Origin: Ephemerocybe angulata
Lineage: Eukaryota; Basidiomycota; Agaricomycetes; Agaricales; Psathyrellaceae
Assembly (NCBI GenBank): GCA_013368325.1
Contig: JAACJK010000233.1
Coordinates: forward strand, 124,001-188,000
DNA: 64,000 nt
Direction of reading: 5' to 3'
Positions 23,394 through 34,473 of the stretch are shown piece after piece (position 1 is the stretch's first letter; each line of letters begins with the position of its first letter). The notes beneath the pieces were generated by a model. It had not been told where the DNA came from, searched no databases, and was given only the letters and a program-made list of their open reading frames with translations. Both the position numbers and the translations under genes were made by a program.

Positions 23394-25321
23394 TCACGCT
23401 CGCTCTCCGCTTTCAACGACTACGTCAGATCCCTGGCCAGCCAGTGTAAATGTGGCTACGACCCCACCGCGCCGTCGCCCAAGCCCTTTGAAGTGGACCA
23501 TCGGAACTGGCGTATCATGAAGCTCGCTATTGTCGTCGTCATCGTCGCCGTCCTCTCCTGGACTGGGTGGATCGAAGAGGATTGTGGAGACATTGGTGCG
23601 TAAATCGGGATCTTCGGTCAAGTGCATATTGAGGAGAAGGCGACATGAAAGGATGGGGACCACAGTTCGTTGGATACTGTGCGTAATTAGGGGGGAAGTT
23701 AGACGATTCCGGTGCGGGTGCTCAAGTACGTACCTATCCAGAATCCTGTGGGGTTGGATTTGCTTTGTTATTGGGCTAAATGTACTGAGTGAGTTGACTT
23801 ACGGGTTCTGAAGATTATAGAATCCTTGCTAGCGAGAGACCTTGGGCATCAGTGATAGTAACCCGTTGAAAGGCCTTGGCACTCACCAGACGAAAGGTAC
23901 CAACGATTGCGATACCAAGGGAAAGGGCTAAGTATCGTTCATTTTACAGAATATGTAGCGTGCACCACAATAGACATACCAGTGAGCAAGAAAATGTAGA
24001 GTCCGCTATCTCGGCGGATGATGTGTATAAGCGAACCACCCTTGTTCTTGTACCGCACGCCGAAGATGAAGAGAGCCAGAGAAAATATAGCTGAACAGGG
24101 GGATAGATTGACGCGAAAGCATAAGAAGATGTGGCGACTAGGAGTTGGAAATATGGACTTGCCAATCGCCTTGCTAAATGCAATGTATGTTGCGAATCCA
24201 TAGTGTTTGATAGCCGCATGTGAGAACGCCCCTTTCCATCCACAAGCGTACCCCATGTCCCGATCGAACCCAGAAAGCGGAATTGCTATTCGAGGGTGGG
24301 ATTGGCCTTGGTTAAGCGCATAGACGAGATCCGGACGAACGTACCGACAACTTGTTCTGCAATATAACTAATCGGGACAAGGGCCGTTCCAAGAGTTAGG
24401 GCCTTTTCACGCTAGTCAGATGTCGTGGTTCGAGTGGAGGGATCACAATTTACCATGTATACTGAGAATAATAGGACGAGGTATCTGCGCCGTGCCCCCA
24501 GAAGGGCATACAAGCAGAGTAGCAGTGCAACTAAGGGTAGGATCCAGCATCAGTTTGGGTCAAACACGAGAATATAGACCAAAAGTACCCACCTTCACAT
24601 GCGAAACGGAAAAGCCTGTATGAAACTGGTGGCATGATGCGGGTGAGGAGGGGTCACAGATCCGAAAATATGGATGTATCTACCGCTTTCGAAGGCTATA
24701 TAGAGCCCTTCACAGACCTGTACGGAGTTGAATGTCCGTCGTCCCTGAGTATCTATTCGTACTGCACCTTTGGGGGAATGAACACATATACCTGCATTCC
24801 AACTATATATAAGGTAATCAGTAGCGGACGAGTCATCTCTTTAACGCTCGAGACCATATACTTAATATCCTATCCGCCATGACGAGCATGGGTATGTACC
24901 GCGCGGAAAGGAACAAGATTTTTCCTGTCCTCCACTTCCTAGGCCACATCGTTGAAACCTAGAGAAATTACGTGCAAAATAAGTAGTGTGCTCACTTAGG
25001 TGAGGATTTTACTGTACCTCTTCATCCAGCGTCGTAAAGTAGTGGTAAATCTGTTAGGACGATAAGAGAATGCCACTCATCACTCTAACTGAAGCCCTAC
25101 GGACGTAGAAAGTGTAAAACGCGACTGTGGATGAGACATTATCAGTCTATCCGCCGGTAGTTCAGTTTTATGGTGACGCACGGTGAATGCACTAGACATG
25201 CGCCAGCGGTAAGCTACCAGAGCTACAAGAGATGTAGTGTGCGAGCGGAGCGTACGTGCGCTGTAATCCCTATGGAAGTCTGCGTTATGACTATAGCGAG
25301 CTTGTCAGGCGTTAAATCCAT
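23394..25321 (-). CDS. DUF6533-type multi-pass membrane protein
   Basis: Start ATG at 25321 (MDLTPDKLAIVITQTS...). A 33-nt exon encodes IYHYFTTLDEE (near 25053-25021), followed after an intron by VSTMWPRKWRTGKILFLSARY (near 24955-24885), the DUF6533 signature. Then come LLLCLYALLGARRRYLVLLF (near 24520-24460), REKALTLGTALVPISYIAEQ (near 24410-24350), SLALFIFGVRYKNKGG with LIHIIRRDSGLYIFLL (near 24090-23990), and a final exon to 23394 with LSCRLLLNMHL and an acidic segment (GEDGDDDDD). The order of motifs matches the 6774-8644 gene. Exon limits are approximate. Predicted integral membrane protein of unknown function. Confidence 0.72.
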
Positions 25322-26654
25322 GGGAACAATAGTCTCGAGGAGCTTAGGTTGGTGAGGGAGGGAGATACTGTGCGGGGTGAGAGATGTGAAGTAGCGTCTG
25401 ATTTGTAGATTATCTCGCTATATACCAATCGTCAGTAACTTCCAGACGATTGTTAGGCGCCTATTTCAACTGAGGCCCCCAGACTATTCTTACTCCGTCA
25501 AACAGCCTTTCTTCCCCCGCCTATCATTGATGATATTCAAAGTATAAGCTGGTGTGTCGATAGAGCGACGACCCCGAGATGAGCGCCCAACAGAACCGCC
25601 CATCGAAAAAGGCTCATCGAATCCGACATCGCCGATACGCACCAAAATCAAGAGTACGCAGACTCCATACACACTCGTGAGTGAGTAACCTTAAGGATAA
25701 CCGAAATTGACTTCACAATCGTTCATGTACGTGTACTACACAAATGAGAGAGAGCACAAGTCTAAGCAACGTGACGGGGAACCATGGGGCTTCTGAACCT
25801 CCCTCATTTCACGTCCATTGATAGTACAGTGCTGCGACAGGTCCCCACTGACCCCTATACATTCGAACCCATCCAATGGAATTGTGTGAGTGATGCCAAC
25901 CTCGCCGCATCTTATCTGCAATACATTCTTTAAGCGCCCATCAGATGTAGTTCCCGGTGGGACATCTGCTAAGCTTCCCATTGCCTTGAGGCTTGAACTC
26001 AAACGTCTGGAGTAATTTGTGCTCAATCGTCGCAGTTATGTGTGGGTCTACACTGACTTCTCTAACAGGCGACTGTCTCGGCGCCTAACGTTTCAATGCG
26101 GCTTGAAAACAGGCAAAAAGAGGGATCAGAACTGAAGAAGCTGTGAGACGAGCTTCGTCGTTTGAAACTACTACAGGTAACTTGTGTCTAATGATGAGCG
26201 TAAACCATTTGTAGACAATCAAGCCAGTACCTCAGCTGCTTCAGCGCTACGTCCTGAGCTCCAAGTGTAGTCTAGCCGGCCAGGGATCGGCTCAGTGCGG
26301 TGGCAAAAGGACCGTGTGGGGATATCGTGGAAATGTATTGTATTGAGCTATTCAAAGGGGTCGACATAGAAGGTAACAGAAAGCGAATCAGCGCAGAGAG
26401 AGCAGCGTGCGCGATGTGGACATAGAGGGGGACGCAACCTGATCCAGTGATGGAGCGGGACTCGAAGGTCGCGCGAGAAAACAGCACTCGGAGTAGGTAT
26501 GGTCTGTATTAAAGGTTATATGAGGGTATATAAAACCGGGCTGAAGTTACAGGTCAAAAAAGAATCTTGCACCGTAAACAAGGGAGTCAGGCAAGGGCTT
26601 TAGAGAGCTATAGAGAAGCCGAAATAAATTAAAGGAGAGGATGCACGTTATTAG
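25322..26654. other. Intergenic, no gene seen
   Basis: Promoter side of the minus-strand membrane gene and then scattered short frames on both strands (the longest about 96 codons at 25736-26026, -). None has recognisable features. Confidence 0.45.
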
Positions 26655-27230
26655 CTATGAGTCCATGCGTAAGACCAACGAGTCCATCGCGTAGGAAGAG
26701 GGATCAAATTCAGGCAAAATATTTGGAACAGCCTTCTGTACCACAAGACGGCCAGCACCCCAAGCTGTCGTCCACCGATCCATCTTCGTTTTATCAGCAT
26801 CTTCCAACCAAGAGTCGTTCACCCGCTCCCAACACCTAACACTCTCCTTATGCTGATGACTGGTTGCATGCGCCTCCCAACTCGCATAGTTCCACGCCGT
26901 ACCCAGCCTCACACCCATCTGGCATGGAAAACATACCACGAACTCATCACACACCTGACCATGGTAAATGTGGCTCCACACGGGGAGAACTGCCGGGTTT
27001 GAGAGGATGTGCTTTTTGCGCTTATTGATGTCCCCGGTGAGTTTTTCGTGGTACTTGGCAGAACCGCCTTCGCGTATTGGGGCGCGCCCGCCGTTTAGGG
27101 CGGTGGCGATGAGGGAGGACTGGCTTGGTGCTTTGCGGTTGGGGTCCATGGGTACGAGTGAGCTGGAGTTTGAGTGGTGGCAGATGGTGGGGTGGGCCAC
27201 GGAGGTGAGGATCGGGGACTCGATTGGCAT
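26655..27230 (-). CDS. C2H2-like zinc-finger protein, 191 aa
   Basis: A single intronless frame. The chosen start at 27230 (MPIESPILTS...) lies about 125 nt after TATAAAAG (27354-27361 on the minus strand); the frame stays open further upstream but through the TATA region, so those codons are unlikely to be translated. A central basic stretch (NKRKKH, about 69-74) precedes C100-x2-C103, then 17 residues, H121-x3-H125 (or H127), embedded in CFPCQMGVRLGTAW...ASWEAHATSHQH. This is a C2H2-like finger with the W..H spacing seen in many basidiomycete proteins of unknown role. Nucleic-acid binding is possible but not shown. Confidence 0.65.
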   Translation of the reverse strand: MPIESPILTSVAHPTICHHSNSSSLVPMDPNRKAPSQSSLIATALNGGRAPIREGGSAKYHEKLTGDINKRKKHILSNPAVLPVWSHIYHGQVCDEFVVCFPCQMGVRLGTAWNYASWEAHATSHQHKESVRCWERVNDSWLEDADKTKMDRWTTAWGAGRLVVQKAVPNILPEFDPSSYAMDSLVLRMDS

Positions 27231-27353
27231 TGTTTGGGGTTTGTTCGGCGGGTGGACGCACGTTGTCTGTTGGTTTGGGACTTGGGTCTGTGTGTGTTGT
27301 TGTGCGATGCTTTCTGAATGAGTATGAATGGATGTGCCATTTCTCGCGTGGCC

Positions 27354-27361
27354 TTTTATAG
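27354..27361 (-). promoter_or_regulatory. TATA box of the C2H2-like gene
   Basis: TATAAAAG on the minus strand, about 125 nt before the ATG at 27230. Confidence 0.55.
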
Positions 27362-29676
27362 GGCTTAGAGAGAGCTCAAAGCACGGTATGAATGTTCCCC
27401 TCGCTTTGGACAATGTCTGCTCATCTCCTTGCTTTGCGTGGTGTGCTTTGACCACGGCGGCGGTGCACTGCCCGGCCGCCGGCGCTTCCCGTGATTTCCC
27501 CCAATTGGGTGATCCAGAAACGGAACTGTCATCCCTTCCTTCCTTCCCCCATGTCGCGCTGGCTGCACGATGCCAACGACGACGAAGCAGACGCTACCCG
27601 ACCTCACTGTACTCTTCCTTGGCCATATAACGCTGAACGTGGCCGTATGTGCCGGTCTCACCGGACGAACCTTGGCGGCACCGTACACCTCAGGCGCACC
27701 GGGCGTGTATCCCTGATCTTGCCTACCATCGCCCTAGCATCACTGGTCAAACGATGAGGCAACCTAGGTGGCCCTGATTCTAGAGCAAAGGGTGATTGGA
27801 GAATATGCTGGTATTGTGGTGGCCCCCGCCCAGGTCCGTGCCCCGCATTTTGTCTTTTGCCTTGCATTCGCTCGTCCTTCGAGATCCCCGCTCTGTCCTT
27901 GCATCCTTGTTTGGTGGTGTGCGTACTACGCGCATCTCGCAGCTTCTCTGGCCCCATGTTCGCGGTTCCCCTTCTTCCCGATGTCTGGTACCCCAGATTC
28001 CCCGTTCGCCGACTCCAGATCATCTCGCCGTACACTACGGCACTCCTCTGATCACGCCGGGTGTCTGGCGTCTGTGCATCGATGCTACGCCGTGCGCCCT
28101 GTGCGCGTAACGAGGTCTCCTATGTGCGTCTGGTGCTGGGATGGAAGGGAGCGGGGTGTCGCACACAACTTTGTTCGTTGGCGTTTGGGATTTCGTGTGA
28201 TGCCTGGTGGGCGCTTGAGGCTATGGTATACGTGGTAATGTGGACTTTCAGTTCGTCCCCATCACTCGACGCTCGCTCGTTTATCCACTCATTCTGGCTA
28301 TTACCCTCGTTTGTTCTCTTGCTTCTATTACCCCTTTTTCGTTCGCCGAGCCTGCTCGATGGCCCCCCGACTCACACCAGTGCGCCCGCAAAGGAGAAAG
28401 GTCCATTGCACCGATGTGGTGGAATATCCGTATTTAATGGATACGAACCGTCCGGTGTTCCGGCTTTCGCTTTGTGACGCTCATTTGGTGATCTGTCAGA
28501 GGATCAGTCGACTGGTTGGTTGTTCGTTCTTCTTTTCTTTCTTTTTTGCCAATTCAACCGTTTCGTTCGTACGGTCGATTGTCTCCTTTCGCCTGGCGCT
28601 CGTTTCATTTGCCAGTATCTGACACATACCTTGTGAGCACGCCATTGGAAATCTCGATCACATCGGCGGGGTGCGGCCGTGGTGCGCTCTCTGGGGATCG
28701 GTGGGTGGTGCGCCATCTGTTGTTTCTTGTGATGGTCTCGCACCTTCGTTCCTCCGTTAGTCGTCTGCAAGAACTCTCCTGACTCAGGAATAGCTTTATA
28801 CAATCACATTTGGTGTTGCCGTTTGCATTTGGATGCTCTGCTGCTCTTCCGCCCCTCCGTGTCTTTCGAAAGCCGTCATAGGTGGCCTTCGTGCTTCGCG
28901 CGATTAGACGGATGGGATCTGCACTGTATATATCGATACAGTGTCAATCGAATCAGATGTTCGCTCCTACCGTCCGTTCGCCTCTTCAGTGAAGTTCAGT
29001 CTTTGCGTATACATGGTGCTCCCGCCAAACCATGGCCTCAAACACGCCGGTGATGTTTGGATATCCATCCGTTCCAAATGGATACGGACTCACTGACGTT
29101 GAGCGTTGCGGTGATGCGCGGGCGCTCTTCGTGTAGTCGGTCCGTCGGTCACAAGTCAGTCACGCAGTCAAAGGTAGGCCTGTATGTGGGTGGGTGGGGT
29201 TTCAACGCCTGGTGGGTGATTGGTTGTTGACTTTGCTTTGGGTCGACTGTTCATCCTCCCGGTGTCACCCCAGGCAATTGTCGCATTTGTATTGTATCGT
29301 AATGATTCACGAAGGCGATAGGATGTACTGAGGTGATGACAAGGTACGACTATAGACATACCTGAGTGCGGCGACCGAATGAGAACGTGGTCTACGGGGG
29401 CTCCTTTTGATCTGACTCCTCTTCTTCTCGGGGAAGGAGATCCGAAATGGCAAATCGAATCCAAGTGCTGTCGTGGAGTATGGACAACGGCACACAGAAA
29501 TGCGAGACAGAACTAGCGGGCCGACATGTGGAACTCAAAGCACGAACGGGGGCCTGATTTGGGAGTAACCCAACACTCAAATGAGCCTCCAACATCCCTC
29601 TATTTCCTTGAGACGAAGACGAGCTATCTCACAAGAGGTTACAATACCCCATTAACACTCACACGCACTCGTACGA
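27362..29676. other. Intergenic, holds an interspersed repeat copy
   Basis: No gene supported. Copy 1 of the roughly 200-bp repeat is at 27520-27720. The remainder is C/T-rich on the plus strand with overlapping short frames. Confidence 0.45.
27520..27720 (+). repeat. Interspersed repeat, copy 1
   Basis: Matches 32920-33145 in the same orientation. Shared blocks: CCCTTCCTTCCTTCCCCCA, CACGATGCCAACGACG, TAACGCTGAACGT, and GGGCRTGTATCCCTG at the end. Confidence 0.75.
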
Positions 29677-30480
29677 TTACAACACCCTCCTGTCCTCCAA
29701 CTCTATATCGAACTCCTGAGCAGGGCCTGCCGACTCTTCTTCAGCCAGGCGTATTCCTGCTGTGGAACCTCGGCCGTCTTCATCGCCATTGACCTCGTCC
29801 CATTCATCACAGTTCTCGTCGACATTAAAGATAAGGTCGGATATCGTGCTTTTGAACGAAGAGTCATCAATGTGCCTCAATCTAAGAATCAATGTCGTGC
29901 ACAGCAGCGGAGGTAGGTAGTCCTTCAGCCTGATAGTTACATGGTCACCAGTCAACTGATAGTTGTTCTAAAGGCGTGAAAGGTACTCACATGCTGGGAA
30001 TCAAAGACATCCAGTGGAGGACTATTTCCACATGCAAATTGTTGCCAGCTATACACCTTGATAGCTCGATGAAAACAAGCTCGGACGTGGCGAGGGCTGA
30101 AGTAGGCAGTCAAAACATCTCAAGAGCTAATGATAGCCACGGAGTCGCTTACCGAGTTCAGAAAGATAGAACCCTCCTCCAAGGAGGCGAATGGTACGTA
30201 GCAAACGATTGTTATGCCCTTTGTAACGTTTGGTTAAAACATACATTCCAAGAAGTGTTGTGCCTGACGCGTATTAGCCAAATAGTAATCAGCCCTCTCG
30301 TGGTGGGGCTCACAGAGGCGCCAGGAGAGCCTCAGAATTCGATCGTTCCCAAACCTCCTTCGTTCCGGGCTTAACGGGCGAATTTTCTCGTTAGACGCAA
30401 ACCGGAGGTTCTGATCGGGACGTCCACCCGTTTGCTATATAAATACCATAATCTAAGTATCAGTAACACCCAGGCCCAAG
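29677..30480 (-). CDS. DUF6533-like membrane protein, 3' part
   Basis: The last exon, up to 29677, encodes PLLCTTLILRLRHIDDSSF...STISDLIFNVDE and an acidic tail, closely similar to the tail of the 20685-22487 gene. Upstream exons give LLRTIRLLGGGFYLSEL (near 30210-30160), TTLLGMYVLTKRYKGHN (near 30260-30215), RRFGNDRILRLSWRLC (near 30350-30310) and LILRLWYLYSKR (near 30475-30440). The core DUF6533 exon is not found upstream, so the gene is either 5'-truncated or its first exons have diverged. Paralogue of the 20.7-kb gene. Confidence 0.5.
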
Positions 30481-31558
30481 CTCAGAGCTGTGTGCGCAAA
30501 GAACTCGCCGGTTGGAATATTTCTGGTGGACATCATGCCCCAAAACCTCAATATCTGATCAGTACCTCCTGAGGGTTTCCCAGGGATCTGGTACATTATG
30601 ATATCGCTATGCATATGATGATCTCCCGTTGGCTGATGAGCGATCTTTCAACAACCAGAACCGCGCAATCTTCAGGACAGCCTCGAGAATCTTACCATTA
30701 CGCCAATTTGACTACTTGTATCCATTTCACTTGCAAAAGAGGGAGGGCTGGCAGCATATTTGATCGCTACACGCGCTTCCCACCTAGGCTTAACACACCC
30801 AGACCAGGCTTAGACTATCGCCCTGTTTCCCCAATTGCCCCGATATCACCCTATTCCGAAGCCCCAACGTTCTCGCAGCTCACGATTTGATACATGAAGA
30901 AACACGATTCGACAAAGTTAGATTCCAGGATGCATATTACCTCTTCTAAGTTCAATGATATCTAAGTCGTATGTACCGCCTCGGTATATAAGGGAGAATT
31001 GGATCGAAGGTGAATTGAGGCCCGCGTGATGCACAGAAGCACATTCCTGAGCAGTTGAGTCTGGTGATGTGGAAAGGGAATCTCAGCATGTTGGTCCATT
31101 GGGATGAGTCTAGGTTCTGTCGCCTGCAAGTGAACACCACTAGCAGAGACCGGGGCCCCAAATTATCCTCAACCCCGCTCCTGGCCTGTTGAAACTTCAA
31201 GTAGCTTAGAGCAGTCAGACGACGCCCCGCTCGCAAGCGCGAGCGCACCGTAGGTGCGCGCCAGCGAGCGAGCATTCATTTTTTATAAAGTTTGGAACAA
31301 GGTATAATACGGTTTGGGAAAACCAGGAGCAGGATGTGGGCGTGACTCGCGCCACCTTGTAGAAGGTATGGTTTTCGTAAGATGTTAATTCCTGGAAGCC
31401 TTCGAGTAGCGGGCTATGCGGCAAAGCCGCCCTTTTGGCATTATATAGTAAGGTAAGCGCGCGGTAGGACCTGCGCACGGACGTGGTTACGGGCGTCGGG
31501 CTCGTGACACAATTAACATTCGTACCCCCAACCACGCTCCACCGCAGTCCCCCACATA
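30481..31558. other. Intergenic with GC hairpins
   Basis: No gene. Between 31228 and 31272 there is a GC-rich inverted repeat (GCTCGC...GCGAGC, with a CGCACCGTAGGTGCG core), and near 31410-31430 a GGGCTATGCGGC..GCCGCCC hairpin. Confidence 0.5.
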
Positions 31559-32027
31559 TCACTTCCTCCCATAGTGTGTTTGTGTCCAAGTACGATACTC
31601 TTCCGAGTGCTCCATTGCCATGTGCTCTTCCCACTGGTACACAGTTCACCTCTCGTCAACATCCGGACCACCACGACAGATCGTGAAATCACGCACCTTC
31701 TTCAAGGTCCAGAAATCCAGAGGGATCCCATTCTTCTTACAATGCTTGCACTTGAGATGGGGTCCCCTCCGCGTCAGTTCCTCCACGATATCGCGCGTGC
31801 TGACCTCCGCGAGAAGGTCACTGGCGCGGGCCGCGAGGCTGGATTCGTATAGCCGGACGATGTCTCGTGCGCTAAGACCGTCCTACAGAGTGAAATAAAT
31901 GCTGTTCTGTGAGCCCTCTGGATCTATACAGTCTGGTTAGTTCACCCACGTCTTCATAGCGAGCATCAGCTAAAGTTCCCAGTGCTAGGGTGATGGGAAC
32001 GAGGGTGAGGAGAGACGGGACGCGCAT
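31559..32027 (-). CDS. Secreted C2H2-like protein, 112 aa
   Basis: Exons 32027-31950, 31882-31697 and 31633-31559; introns GTGGGT...CTGTAG and GTGCGT...TACCAG; phase 0 throughout; stop TGA. Signal peptide MRVPSLLTLVPITLALGTLA. The central part (RDIVRLYES and STRDIVEELTRRG) looks helical and SAP-like in pattern. It is followed by C71-x2-C74, 17 residues, H92-x4-H97. The intron lies inside the finger. The gene at 53007-53443 has the same three-exon layout, same phases and matching REIL.EIERR..WRCDIC, so this is a real family. GATATAAA lies about 70 nt upstream. A C2H2-like metal site in a protein with a signal peptide is unusual; function unknown. Confidence 0.72.
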
Positions 32028-34473
32028 AGTGTCGTGGAGGGGGATGGCTTCGGCGTGGGAGTGGCAGGAAGGTCATACTAGCGTAGCTCGATGCTTTATA
32101 TCTCCTCCTCGCCGATATGTGTCCTTAGATTGGAACGGTAAATTCGCCACATCCGCCACATCCACGTTTCATCCTTATCAGTGTGGTGACCGTGACGGGC
32201 ATATTAGTCTAAATCGAGTAGTACCAGTCGTACCCGGACTCCCCAAAACGCCATTTTTTTGTTACAATTTTACTAAACAAACATTGAAGGAAGGGCTTGG
32301 TTACGCCAATCTCAGGACCCTGAGATTGTCCCAGCCCACGGCTCAGCTCAAGGTGCCAAAAGCGTGCTACTGTCTCAACCCACGCGTAGAAATGATGCGA
32401 CCGCTGCGGCTGGTTGTGTCTGCCCGGAGAACAACATCTACCATCCCGGAGGCCAGGCCCATTGCGCACCGGTCGCCTTACGACACTTCAAGTATTGCCG
32501 GTGACTGTGCAATGCCGGACGCTCATAAATATAGCAGTCAATAAATTGGGGCTGTTGCAAGGCTCTCGCACGTTAAGACGTGCCGGTGTTTCAGCACATG
32601 TAACATGGTGTGTATCCGACTACTACCGGAGGAGGGGAATTGACGGCCTGAGGCAAGAACTGTGTTCTACGCACTACCGGAGGAGGAAGTCGATGGTTTA
32701 TGCTGTTCATCAGCAAAAATGTCGGATCCTTTGCATGATACGACCTTTCAGGGACGCCAGGGTATGTGGAAGGCAGGGAGCATTTATTCCACTCTACGGA
32801 CGGTGGATGAAAGATAAGGCTCATGTATAGCGGCAGCCTCGTCGGCAGGGAACTTGGCGAAACATCCACAAACACGGGGTCGCCGCGGGGCACTCGGAAA
32901 ATGCCGAAGCACGATCCGCGCCCAGTCCCTTCCTTCCTTCCCCCACGTCGCGCCGGCCACACGATGCCAACGACGGCGAAGCAGACGCCACCCGAGCTAG
33001 TCGTACCCCCTCCTTCGGCAGGTAACGCTGAACGTACTCGTACGTCGGTCACACACTCGTACGTTGGTCGCACACTCGTACGTCGGTTGCACATGACGAA
33101 CCTGCGGCACCGTGCGCCTTGGGCATACCTCGGGCATGTATCCCTGTGCATGCCCGAGACTTGAGTCATACAATTAGAAGCACATTGTATCGTTTCTCCT
33201 TGCTCCTCAGCGTCAGTTAGAGACTCACAAGCCAAGTTCCAGGGCACGCAACCAGTATCATCCCGGAAGCGCGTATGTCTTCAAACACCCTTCTAAATAT
33301 ACATTCCTTGAGCAATGAGAAAGCTCTACACGCAGGACCTACAGCCCATTCCATCTCGTCTATCACCTCACAGTAACCCACCATGAACTTCCAACCCGCC
33401 TCAGGACCCCTCTCTTCGGCATGAATCCACGGCGCGGGAAGTTCGTGGACTGATCACCTGTGTAGTACAAGACGTCACCCTTAGCTAAGATCTCAAGCAC
33501 CAAAAGCCCTAAGAACCATTAGCGGCACCCGAAGGGGACACACGAGTGCCCCGTCACCTGCATCGACCCTCTTATCTTATTCCGCAGGTTGGTATCTCGT
33601 GAAGTTAAGCTATGTACACCCGAAAATAGTCACTGCTTCTCCCTGAGCGTCTGATGCGTGATCAGCAGGACCTTTCCTACATCAGAGGCATCTCTGAATA
33701 TTGTTACAGAGTGGCGAGGAAGATCATTACACACGGGATCTACACAGCAGAATTTGAGTCGAAGATGTCAAGGCGGGAGAAGCGTGCTGAGAACCTACCG
33801 AAGGAGGGTGAAAGGACGCTTACTCTCACGCGAAGCTTTGCGTGTTATATTTGTGCCAGTACTTACCACCCATCACTAGGCATATCATCCGGATACCTGT
33901 CGCCGTTTTTAATGGCTCCGTACATCTTGCGTCTACCGGGTAATCTCCCTCTACTACTCTGTTGGGATAAGCACCATCTAAAACCCTCAATTTATCAGCA
34001 TAGACCAAAAGTGAAATGTCGTGTTGTGATTCGAGTTACAGTCCCAGGGGCACTGCAGAGAGGACTGTGCTTCTGCACACGCCTCATATGTACATGGAGT
34101 GATTCTACCGTAAATTGGGATAAATAATGACCCGCCCATTCCCCTGTCTGATTGAAATTTCAACACCTCTTGCATCAGATGCTGATGTTTTAGGCGCCCG
34201 TCGAGTTCGCGAAGCCTCGCTATACATAGAAGCTGTTCTGGCAAGTCTTGGACCCTGGTCATATCATTGTATTGAGCCTTCTCAGTGAGCCGAGACACAT
34301 TCAATGGAAGTGATTCAAACATGGAAGAACATGGAAGATGTTTTAGTGATATAAAATTCAAATGGGCTGTGAAAGCTTTCAGGTGTTGATTAGCGCCGTA
34401 ACGCTATGGTACTGCGCCGGTATAAGAGACACCTCGACCGCAATCTAACATACCCCAGCATTATACACGCACT
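32028..34473. other. Intergenic, holds repeat copy 2
   Basis: The promoter of the 112-aa gene (TATA at about 32094-32102), then no supported gene. Repeat copy 2 lies at 32920-33145. Confidence 0.45.
32920..33145 (+). repeat. Interspersed repeat, copy 2, with internal 18-bp tandem
   Basis: Second copy of the 27520-27720 repeat. It differs by an internal array of three CTCGTACGTYGGTCRCACA units at about 33035-33095 that is absent from copy 1. Confidence 0.75.

Noticed and set aside
23939..24256. Separate 100-codon genes on the minus strand
   Set aside because: These are single exons plus read-through introns of the DUF6533-type gene at 23394-25321.
31215..31649. 144-codon minus-strand frame
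   Set aside because: It overlaps exon 3 of the secreted C2H2-like gene in part and then runs through the GC hairpins; no independent support.
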